From Streptomyces akebiae (GTDB lineage: Bacteria > Actinomycetota > Actinomycetes > Streptomycetales > Streptomycetaceae), in NCBI RefSeq assembly GCF_019599145.1, contig NZ_CP080647.1, positions 5,704,001-5,768,000 on the forward strand: a DNA stretch of 64,000 bases, read 5' to 3'. The notes below the pieces were generated by a model. That model ran no database searches. It saw only the letters and a list, made by a program, of their open reading frames with translations, and was not told the origin of the DNA. The stretch's first letter is position 1; the number at the start of each line of letters is the position of its first letter. This document shows, piece by piece, positions 56,954 through 64,000 of this stretch. Both the position numbers and the translations under genes were made by a program.

Positions 56954-59900
56954 TCACTTGGTGATGAGGTAGGCCCGCTCGATCGTCTGGACCAGGGTGT
57001 TGCCCGAGTCGTCGGTCAACTCGGCCCGCAGGGAGACGGAGCCGGGCTCGGCCGGGTGCTCCAGCGACAGGTGGGTGCCGTCGACTGCCTCGGCTGACCG
57101 CCAGGTGGCGCCTTCGTCGTACGAGACCTCGAAGGCGAGCTTGGCGGGCTGCCGGCCGGCCGCCGCGCCCTCGACGGCGAACGGCACATCGAACCGCTCG
57201 CCCGCCTTCGCCGTGCTGTCCAGGGACAGTTCGGGGGAGAAGCGGATCACCGACACCGGCAGTGCGGTCGGTTCGCCCTCGGGGGTCTTGGCGGAGCGGA
57301 AGGTCCACTCCGCCCTGACACGGGTGCTGACCGTCGAGAGCCCCGGATCACGGGAGTTGTCCAGGATCAGCCTGTACGCGCCGGCCCGGTCGGGAACGGT
57401 GAACTCGGTGATGCTGTTGGCCGGGGAGGAGCGGAGGGGGATCTCCTCGCCGTCGACCTGGAGCGAGCGCTCGGCCGAGGCGGATCCACCGCCGCTGTCG
57501 TAGTGCCCGGCGCCGTCGCCGAACAGCGGCAGAAAGGCCGTGACGACGTTCCCGGACCGCTCGATACCGGGCTTCCCCGTCGCCACGGAGCCCACGGAGC
57601 CCACGGAGCCCGCGCCGCCGCCGAGGGCCGGGCCGAAGACGCCGACGTTGAACCGCTCGGTGTGGCTCCGGCCGGCCTGCCAGGTCCTGGGCAACCCCTG
57701 GAGCAAGTACTCGAACGCGCCGTCACCGCTGCTCTGCTGCACGGCGAAGGACCACTTGACGCCGTTGTCGAGGATGTATGTGGTCGTGCGCAGCGGCAGT
57801 CTCCCCGTCAGCAGGCCGTAGCGGCCGAAGAGGTCCCCGTCGGGCATATGGGGACTCGCGGCCACCTGGACGTCCTTGCCCGCGGCGGGTGCGCCCGCCT
57901 GGAAGTCGACCTCGGCGAGCTGTTCCCGCTCCACCTCGGCGGTGAAGCCGCCCAGGTCGCCGCGGCGGTCCCAGGAAAGGTGGTAGGTGACCGGCCTGCC
58001 CTCGTCGTCCCGGGTCGTCCAGTCACCGGAGTACTGGGCGAACGCGGCTTCGGCGGGCACCTCGGGGCCGAGTTGCCCGAACCGCATGCCCTGGAAGGTC
58101 GGGAGCCAGTACCCGCTCGTGTTCTTGGGCATCCCCGCGGCCCGTTCGTAGCGGATCGCGACGGTGGCCTCGGTGTTCTCGGCCGCCGTGTCGGGCACGG
58201 TGATGTCCAGCGGCTGTGCCTGCCGGGCGTCGACGGTGACGGTGGTGTCCTTGTCCAGAGTCAGCTTCGGCCGCATCAGTACGGCCTGGGTGGAGGACGT
58301 GAAGTCGGGGTGGACCACACCGGTGAGGCCGTAGTCTCCCTTGGGCAGCCGTACCGTGAGCTCGCCGTCCTCCGCGTCGGCGTAGCTGGTGTAGAAGTCC
58401 CTGTCGAGGCCCTCCACGGTGGTGACGGCGTCGCCGGCCGGCTTGCCGTTCTCGTCGATGTGCTTCAACGTCAGGTCGAACGACTCGACCTCGCGCCGCA
58501 CCCCGACGGCGGTGCGCACCGCGACCTCGTCATCGGCCGAGACGGCCGACACCGAGCCGCCGAAGGTGCCGTCGGCGCTGCCGGAACGGGTGTCCGCGGT
58601 CACGTCGGCACTGGCCCTGCCGCCCGCCGGGACGGTGAGCCGCTGGGGGGACACCGCGAACATGCCCTCGGCGGCGGGCTTGCCGTCCACCGAGAAGGCG
58701 TCGACGGAGAGGTCCAGGGTGACCGGCTCCGTACCGAGATTCTCGTAGGTGAGCTGCTTGGTCACCGGTTCGTCGTCGTTGTGCGGCCACCGGTGCGCGC
58801 CGAAGTTGATCGGCCCCTGCTCGGTCACGACGCTCTGGTCCAGCGCCCGCACTAGATCCGTACGGCCGGTGCCCTGCTGGAAGGAGCTGTACGCGCCCGG
58901 GTCGGCGGAGCCCGTGAGGACGGCCTTGATGCGCTCGCCGGTCCAGTCGGGGTGCTGCTGGGCGAGGAGGGCGGCGGCGCCCGCGACATGGGGGGTCGCC
59001 ATGGAGGTGCCGCCGACGGTGATGTAACCGGGTGCCGGGGACGGCTTCGAGCCCTCCAGGACGCTGCCGGCGGCCGCGGCGGCCGTGACGGCGGCACCGG
59101 GCGCGGTCAGGTCGGGCTTGACCCCGCCGTCCCCGACCCGCGGGCCACGGCTGGAGAAGTCGCCGAGCTGGTCGGCCCCGTCGACCGCGCCGACGGTGAG
59201 CGCGGCCTCGGCGCTGCCGGGCGAGCCGACGGTCCCCTCGCCGAACTCGCCCTCGGTACCCTCGTTGCCGGCCGCGATGACGAAGAGCGTGTCGGACTCG
59301 GCGGAGAGCCGGTTGACCGTCTCCTCCAGCGGGTCGATACCGGGCATGTCCAAGTGGCCGAGGCTGAGGTTGACGACGTCGGCCCCCTGGGCCACAGCCC
59401 ACTCCATGCCCGCGATGATGCCGGAGTCCGAGCCCCCGCCGAAGTCGTCGAGGACCTTGCCGTTCAGGAGCTTCGCGCCGGGGGCGACACCCTTGTACGT
59501 GCCGCCGTCCCCCGCGGGAAGACCGGCGCCCGTCCCGGCCGCGATGGACGCCACGTGCGTGCCGTGGCCGAACTTGTCGGCGGTGCCGGACTCGGAACCG
59601 GTGAAGTCCTGCTCGGCGACCACCCGGTTCGCGAGATCGGGGTGGGTCGTGTCGACGCCGGTGTCCAGCACGGCGATCCTGGTGCCGGTGCCGGTGCCGT
59701 CGTACCCGGCGGCCCAGGCGGTCGGCGCGCCGATCTGCGGGACGCTCTTGTCGAGGACGGCCCTGCGCCGCCCGTCGAGCCACACCCTCTCCACCGCGGT
59801 CGAGGCGGTGAACGCGTCGGCACCGGTGTCGGTCACGGTGTCCCAGAAGTCGGTGCCGCGCTTCTTGACGGACCGCATCGCCTTCCCGTTGACGGCGGGC

Positions 59901-60376
59901 AGCGCACGGCCCATCCGGGCCCCGGCCCCGGTGAACGGGGACATCGAGGGCGCTTTCTTGCCCTTGAACGTGACGATCAGCGGTACGTCGCCGCGTCCCG
60001 CGTCGTCGTAGCCGTCGGCGACCAGCTGGGTCACGTCGAACAGCCGGGCGTCCAACTTGCCCTGCGCCAGCAGAAGTTCGGCATCACCGGGTACGACCCG
60101 GGTGTGTCCGTCGACCATCCGGACGGAGAACGGCACCCGCTCCCGGCCCTCCGCCCGCACCACCCCGGCGACCTTTCCGGCACCGTCCACCCTGACCTGG
60201 TCACCGGTGACCAGCGTCACCGTCTTCAGCGGACCGGGCCGGGAACTCCCGGTGGCCGATGTACCGGCCGGGGCCCCCTGGGCGGACTCGCCGGGGAGGG
60301 CGGTCAGCAGCAGGGCGGTGGTGGCCAGCCCCGCCGCCGCGACCAACGCGCTTTTTCGTCTCGCGCCTGACTCCAC
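56954..60376 (-). CDS. Secreted subtilisin-like (S8) serine protease, 1140 residues
   Basis: The N-terminus (RRKSALVAAAGLATTALLLTALPGESAQG) is a signal peptide. After a propeptide-like region the S8 domain has D238 (AVLDTGVD), H271 (GHGTHVAS), oxyanion N371 (AAGNEG) and S458 (GGTSMATPHVAG). About 600 further residues form beta-rich modules, including a cell-surface-type beta-sandwich with DFYTSYADAEDGELTVRLPKG. It is probably exported and acts in the wall or medium. The GTG start follows GAGAGGAAA. A 14-bp repeat array lies upstream. Confidence 0.92.
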   Translation of the reverse strand: MESGARRKSALVAAAGLATTALLLTALPGESAQGAPAGTSATGSSRPGPLKTVTLVTGDQVRVDGAGKVAGVVRAEGRERVPFSVRMVDGHTRVVPGDAELLLAQGKLDARLFDVTQLVADGYDDAGRGDVPLIVTFKGKKAPSMSPFTGAGARMGRALPAVNGKAMRSVKKRGTDFWDTVTDTGADAFTASTAVERVWLDGRRRAVLDKSVPQIGAPTAWAAGYDGTGTGTRIAVLDTGVDTTHPDLANRVVAEQDFTGSESGTADKFGHGTHVASIAAGTGAGLPAGDGGTYKGVAPGAKLLNGKVLDDFGGGSDSGIIAGMEWAVAQGADVVNLSLGHLDMPGIDPLEETVNRLSAESDTLFVIAAGNEGTEGEFGEGTVGSPGSAEAALTVGAVDGADQLGDFSSRGPRVGDGGVKPDLTAPGAAVTAAAAAGSVLEGSKPSPAPGYITVGGTSMATPHVAGAAALLAQQHPDWTGERIKAVLTGSADPGAYSSFQQGTGRTDLVRALDQSVVTEQGPINFGAHRWPHNDDEPVTKQLTYENLGTEPVTLDLSVDAFSVDGKPAAEGMFAVSPQRLTVPAGGRASADVTADTRSGSADGTFGGSVSAVSADDEVAVRTAVGVRREVESFDLTLKHIDENGKPAGDAVTTVEGLDRDFYTSYADAEDGELTVRLPKGDYGLTGVVHPDFTSSTQAVLMRPKLTLDKDTTVTVDARQAQPLDITVPDTAAENTEATVAIRYERAAGMPKNTSGYWLPTFQGMRFGQLGPEVPAEAAFAQYSGDWTTRDDEGRPVTYHLSWDRRGDLGGFTAEVEREQLAEVDFQAGAPAAGKDVQVAASPHMPDGDLFGRYGLLTGRLPLRTTTYILDNGVKWSFAVQQSSGDGAFEYLLQGLPRTWQAGRSHTERFNVGVFGPALGGGAGSVGSVGSVATGKPGIERSGNVVTAFLPLFGDGAGHYDSGGGSASAERSLQVDGEEIPLRSSPANSITEFTVPDRAGAYRLILDNSRDPGLSTVSTRVRAEWTFRSAKTPEGEPTALPVSVIRFSPELSLDSTAKAGERFDVPFAVEGAAAGRQPAKLAFEVSYDEGATWRSAEAVDGTHLSLEHPAEPGSVSLRAELTDDSGNTLVQTIERAYLITK

Positions 60377-60392
60377 CTGAAATTTCCTCTCG

Positions 60393-60448
60393 GTTCGTGC
60401 TCGCTCGTTCGTGCTCGCTCGTTCGTGCTCGCTCGTTCGTGCTTGGTC
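60393..60448. repeat. 14-bp tandem repeat upstream of the protease
   Basis: Four copies of GTTCGTGCTCGCTC (the last diverged) run from 60393 to 60448, starting 17 bases before the protease start, in its leader or promoter. Confidence 0.8.
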
Positions 60449-60496
60449 GTTGACGCACTGGTCGTTCGCGGGACTGGTCGTTCGCGGTAGTGGTTG

Positions 60497-61342
60497 TCAC
60501 CGTGCGAGGGACGTGTGGTCGCCCATGACGGCCACCGGGTGCAGCGCGGGGTCGAGCGCGAGCAGCAGTTCCTTCATGTGCTGCTTCGCCAGGCTCACGC
60601 AGCCGTGGGTGGGTCCCCCGTGGTCGACGTGCAGCCAGATGCCGCCCCCGCGGTTCGCGCCGAGCGGGCGGGTCCAGTCGAGGGGGGAGGTGCCCGGCTT
60701 GCGGTTGTAGTCGATTGCGATCACGTAGTCGAAGGAGCCGGCGAGCGGCTCGCCCTCGAATCCGGTGCCGCCGATGGTGAAGCTGCCGGACCGGTCGTAG
60801 GGCAGTTTCGTGCCCGGGTCGGCGAGCAGTCCGCCCGCGTCGCTGAGGGTGAACACACCGGTGGGCGAGTGCAGGTCGCCCGCGTAGTGGTCGTCGGTCC
60901 AGCCCCTGAGCGCGTTGTGGGCGGCCCAGGTCCTCCCGGCGGCCCAGCCGCCGTCGTCGGTGCGCTGGTACAACACCACGTGCGCGTCAGGGGAGTTCTT
61001 GGCCTCTCCGGTGACGAGGACGACCTGCCGGGCGTTGTCGGGGATCTCGGCGAGCGTCCGGGGGCCGAGGCCCGGCAGGTCGGTCGGCGCTGGGGCCGCG
61101 CTCGGGTCCGCGGCTCCGGCGGCCTTGCTTCTTGCACCGGTTTCCGCTGCTTCACCGGTGTCTGCCGCCCGGGCGACCTGTGCGGGTGCCTTCGCCGGGT
61201 CCCCTACGGGGGTCCTCGCGTCCGACCCCCCGGTGCCGCAGCCGGCCAGCAGGCACAACGAGACGGACAGCAGTGCCAGGGCGGACCGGGCCGGGACGGT
61301 GCGGGCCGGGCTGGTGCGACGGGTGGGTTCTCCGCTGTGCAT
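60497..61342 (-). CDS. L,D-transpeptidase (YkuD) lipoprotein
   Basis: A 281-residue protein. The signal peptide ends in the lipobox LLAGC with Cys35; a Pro/Ala linker follows. The C-terminal catalytic domain has HGGPTHGCVSL with H246 and nucleophile C248, as in YkuD-type enzymes and their VanW-like secreted relatives. It would cross-link or anchor peptidoglycan via D-Ala/DAP, outside the membrane. It is on the same strand as the protease and divergent from the response regulator, which may control it. Confidence 0.9.
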   Translation of the reverse strand: MHSGEPTRRTSPARTVPARSALALLSVSLCLLAGCGTGGSDARTPVGDPAKAPAQVARAADTGEAAETGARSKAAGAADPSAAPAPTDLPGLGPRTLAEIPDNARQVVLVTGEAKNSPDAHVVLYQRTDDGGWAAGRTWAAHNALRGWTDDHYAGDLHSPTGVFTLSDAGGLLADPGTKLPYDRSGSFTIGGTGFEGEPLAGSFDYVIAIDYNRKPGTSPLDWTRPLGANRGGGIWLHVDHGGPTHGCVSLAKQHMKELLLALDPALHPVAVMGDHTSLAR

Positions 61343-61451
61343 GGGGGCCAGCGTGGAGCGCGGATATCAGGAAGTGGTCAGGGTGTGGGAAGGACCGCAG
61401 ACGGGCCGTTCACCGTGCTGGCGAAGCCCCGGCACGCCTAGGGTCACCTGC

Positions 61452-62165
61452 GTGTGCGCATACATTCTGGTCGCCGAAGACGACGGCATGCAGGCCGAGT
61501 TGATCCGCCGGCTCCTGGTCAGGGAAGGCCATACGGCCGTCGTCGTGTCCGACGGTCCGGCCGCGCTCGACGAGGCCCGCAAGCGCCGGCCCGACCTGGT
61601 CATCCTCGATGTGATGCTGCCGGGCCTCGACGGGTTCGGCGTCTGCCGCGTGCTGCGCCAGGACGCGGACATACCGGTGCTGATGCTCACGGCCCGCTCC
61701 GCCGAGGACGATCTGCTGCTCGGCCTCGACCTCGGCGCGGACGACTACATGACGAAGCCGTACAGCCCCCGGGAACTGCTGGCCCGCATCCGCATCGTGC
61801 TGCGCCGCACCCTGCGTCCCGTCGAGGACTCCCCCGTGCTGCGGGTCGGGGCCGTCACCGTCGACCCGGTACGGCACGAGGTCACCTGTGACGGCGCGAC
61901 GGTCGGCTGCACCCCGGGGGAGTTCGCCATCCTGACCGCCATGGCCGCCGAGCCCGAACGGGTCTTCTCACGCCGCCAGTTGCTGGAACACACCCGCGGT
62001 CACGACCGGGCGTCCACCGAGCGGGCCATCGACATGCACATCGTGAACCTGCGCAAGAAGATCGAGCCCGACCCGCGCAGCCCCGCACGGCTGCTGACGG
62101 TGTTCGGCGTCGGCTACAAACTCGTCGAAGGCCCGGGTTCCCCGGGCGGCCGGGGCCCCGCATGA
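61452..62165 (+). CDS. Two-component response regulator, OmpR family
   Basis: A 237-residue regulator. The receiver has acidic D10/D11, phosphoacceptor D53 (LVILDVMLPGLDG) and the MTKPYSP lysine. The winged helix ends RAIDMHIVNLRKKIEPD and then LLTVFGVGYKL. The GTG start gives MCAYILVAEDD; the frame is open upstream into the divergent region. A TAGGGT hexamer ends seven bases before the GTG, pointing to a leaderless message. Its stop overlaps the kinase start in ATGA, so the pair is translationally coupled. Confidence 0.92.
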   Translation: MCAYILVAEDDGMQAELIRRLLVREGHTAVVVSDGPAALDEARKRRPDLVILDVMLPGLDGFGVCRVLRQDADIPVLMLTARSAEDDLLLGLDLGADDYMTKPYSPRELLARIRIVLRRTLRPVEDSPVLRVGAVTVDPVRHEVTCDGATVGCTPGEFAILTAMAAEPERVFSRRQLLEHTRGHDRASTERAIDMHIVNLRKKIEPDPRSPARLLTVFGVGYKLVEGPGSPGGRGPA

Positions 62166-63991
62166 CCGGCCCGGACGGCGTGACGCCCGTCGCCCGCATC
62201 CCCTGGCACCGGAGTCTGCTGGTACGGCTGCTGCTCACCTCCGTGGCGATAGCGGTGCTGTCCGTGGGCGCCACCGCCTGGCTCGCCGTGCAGCTCACCA
62301 CCCGCGCCATCCAGGAGGAACGCGGGCAGGTGCTCTCCGACGACTCCGACATCCTGCGCCGGCTCAGCGGCTACGCCGCGGCCCATCCCGACTGGGACGG
62401 CGTCACGTCCACCGTGGACACGCTGTCGCGCAACCTGGACCGGCGCGTCGCCCTGACCACCGCGGGCGGACGGCTCATCGCCGACTCCGCCGCATCCGGC
62501 ACCGCGCTGCCCGCCCGTGCCTCGGCCACCGTCGACCCGCTGCGTACGGACACCTACACCGAGCCCGGCGCCCAGCTCGCCGGCATCGACCCGCGGGCGG
62601 TGGGGCCCTATCGGCTGTCCTCCGGCGAGGTCAGTGAGGTGAGTGCGGCGGCGCGGCGGCGGGTGGCGTGCCTGACCAAGTTCGGCGGCGGTGGCCACAC
62701 CGAGCGGATGCCCAGCGGCCGTACGGTCGCCGTCGCCGACGGCACCTCGGCGGCGGTGGTCGCGCAATGCGCCGACGCGACGGACGACGCGGTGATGCCC
62801 AGTGAGCGCACGGCGCTGGTGGCCCTCGGGAAGCTGATGACCGGCTGCCTCCAGGGTGACTTCAAGGAGCTGCCCAAGGTGGACCCCACGCTCGGGGCAC
62901 TGTTCGGCGACGACGTCGTTCCCGGGATCTCCGACAGGACGATCGGCGACCAGCAGACGCAGAACTGTCTCGACTCGGCCCGCCGCACCCAGCTCGACTC
63001 CTACGTCGCCCCACCGGCGACCCTCTACCTCGGCGACCGCGAGCAGCAGCGGTCGGGCTTCGATCTCTCGTCCGCCAACCAGAACAAGATCATCGGAGTC
63101 ACCGGTCTCGTCCTGGCCGTCACGATCGCACTGACCGCCCTCGTCGCCGTCCGTCTCGTCCGCCCCCTGCGCGCGCTGACCGCCGCCGCCCGGCAGCCGC
63201 CCGAGCACCACGCACGGGTCGACGTCACCACCAAGGACGAGACGGGCTTCCTGGCCGCCGCCTTCAACGACCTGACCGCGCGCCGGGAACAGATGGAGGC
63301 CCAGCGCAAGGCCATGGTCAGCGACATCGCCCATGAACTGCGCACCCCGCTGACCAATATCCGCGGGTGGCTGGAGGTCACCCGCGACGGACTGCTCGAC
63401 CCCGACCCCGGCCTCATCGCCTCCCTGCACGACGAGGCGCTGCAACTGCAGCACATCATCGACGACCTGCGCGACCTCGCCGCGGGCGACGCCGGCACGG
63501 TGCGGCTGCACCGGGAGCCGCTGGCCGCGGACGAGTTGATCGGCCAGGTCGCCGCCGCCCATCGCAGCCGCGCCGAAGCCGCGGCCGTACACCTGCGGGC
63601 GGAGGCCGGCCCCGGGCTCTGGATGGACGCCGATCCGGTGCGCATGCGGCAGGTCCTGGGCAACCTCGTCTCCAACGCGCTGCGGCACACACCCGCGCGG
63701 GGGACGGTCACCCTCAGCGCCTGGCACACGGCGGACGAGGCCGTCCTGACCGTGCGCGACACCGGGCACGGGATCGCCCCCGAAGACCTGCCGCATGTCT
63801 TCGAACGGTTCTGGCGAGCGGAGAAGTCCCGCAGCAGACGCACCGGAGGCAGTGGGCTCGGCCTGTCCATCGTGCGGCAGTTCGTCGAGGCACACGACGG
63901 AACCGTCACCGTCGACAGCACCCCCGGCAGCGGGGCGGTGTTCACCGTCCGGCTGCCCCGTGTGCCCGAGCCGGCGGAACCTCGACCATGA
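62162..63991 (+). CDS. Sensor histidine kinase with large extracytoplasmic domain
   Basis: A 609-residue kinase. Membrane segments are at about 20-42 and 310-332, separated by about 265 extracytoplasmic residues containing four cysteines (C170, C203, C229, C269). HAMP follows, then the H-box SDIAHELRTPLTN with H391, N-box NLVSNALRHTPA, and the DTGHGIAPEDL and GSGLGLSIV boxes. It pairs with the response regulator before it. The four cysteines could form two disulphides. The divergent transpeptidase and the protease suggest that it monitors the cell envelope. Confidence 0.93.
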   Translation: MTGPDGVTPVARIPWHRSLLVRLLLTSVAIAVLSVGATAWLAVQLTTRAIQEERGQVLSDDSDILRRLSGYAAAHPDWDGVTSTVDTLSRNLDRRVALTTAGGRLIADSAASGTALPARASATVDPLRTDTYTEPGAQLAGIDPRAVGPYRLSSGEVSEVSAAARRRVACLTKFGGGGHTERMPSGRTVAVADGTSAAVVAQCADATDDAVMPSERTALVALGKLMTGCLQGDFKELPKVDPTLGALFGDDVVPGISDRTIGDQQTQNCLDSARRTQLDSYVAPPATLYLGDREQQRSGFDLSSANQNKIIGVTGLVLAVTIALTALVAVRLVRPLRALTAAARQPPEHHARVDVTTKDETGFLAAAFNDLTARREQMEAQRKAMVSDIAHELRTPLTNIRGWLEVTRDGLLDPDPGLIASLHDEALQLQHIIDDLRDLAAGDAGTVRLHREPLAADELIGQVAAAHRSRAEAAAVHLRAEAGPGLWMDADPVRMRQVLGNLVSNALRHTPARGTVTLSAWHTADEAVLTVRDTGHGIAPEDLPHVFERFWRAEKSRSRRTGGSGLGLSIVRQFVEAHDGTVTVDSTPGSGAVFTVRLPRVPEPAEPRP

Positions 63992-64000
63992 GAGGCCGTC

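Noticed and set aside
1..64000. CRISPR arrays, transposases, phage genes, rRNA or tRNA genes
   Set aside because: None seen; the tandem repeats are short and without unique spacers.

Overview
The window is high-GC actinobacterial DNA with almost every third codon position G or C, frequent GTG starts, GTGA/ATGA start-stop overlaps, DtxR-, DasR- and AfsK-type regulation, mycothiol-isomerase-fold and F420-type proteins. It is almost certainly a Streptomyces chromosome. From remembered gene order (not a search), the flanks look collinear with the S. coelicolor SCO438x-SCO4423 region: PdxH, citrate synthase, SIS protein, DmdR1, an SCO4402-family protein, PurU, sigma/anti-sigma pair, STAS protein, EF-hand protein, then TetR, KbpA-like protein and AfsK.

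Left flank (1-25 kb). A beta-oxidation set (acyl-CoA dehydrogenase, CoA ligase, enoyl-CoA hydratase, TetR) is followed by divergent pdxH and citrate synthase, a 2-oxoglutarate oxygenase preceded by a leaderless leader peptide and a structured small-RNA candidate, a maltokinase-cap-like protein, a PAS protein, a SIS-domain protein under a DasR-type site, and the iron repressor dmdR1. Then come an alpha/beta hydrolase lacking its nucleophile serine, a primase/polymerase-like protein, an HTH-TPR regulator, a membrane protein with repeated TQ motifs, a substrate-binding lipoprotein, purU, an anti-sigma/sigma pair, a STAS antagonist and a calcium-binding protein.

Central island (about 25.1-52.1 kb). 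This is a CoA-dependent catabolic locus: an AMP-forming CoA ligase, an amidohydrolase, four acyl-CoA dehydrogenases, a cyclase-family hydrolase, an SDR, a Zn alcohol dehydrogenase, an HsaB-like flavin reductase, an enoyl-CoA hydratase, an ADP-forming acyl-CoA synthetase, a flavoprotein monooxygenase, DoxX, a DUF35 protein, an SCP-x thiolase-like protein, and F420/flavin PPOX and DDN-type proteins. The gene content recalls steroid or cyclic-acid side-chain degradation. The main discovery is a repeated 15-bp palindrome, consensus CTGACGnnnCGTCAG, found nine times and, apart from one gene junction, always in a promoter region of this island. It implies a single regulon; the orphan TetR gene at its right edge is the obvious candidate repressor. 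A GlxA-type AraC regulator with an MFS transporter and an RsbW-like ATPase sit inside without such sites.

Right flank (52.2-64 kb). A KbpA-like two-domain VOC protein with an unexpected C-terminal extension precedes afsK, whose kinase motifs and activation-loop Thr168 are intact. Downstream lies a cell-envelope group: a large secreted subtilisin-like protease, an L,D-transpeptidase lipoprotein and an OmpR-type two-component system whose sensor has a large four-cysteine extracytoplasmic domain.
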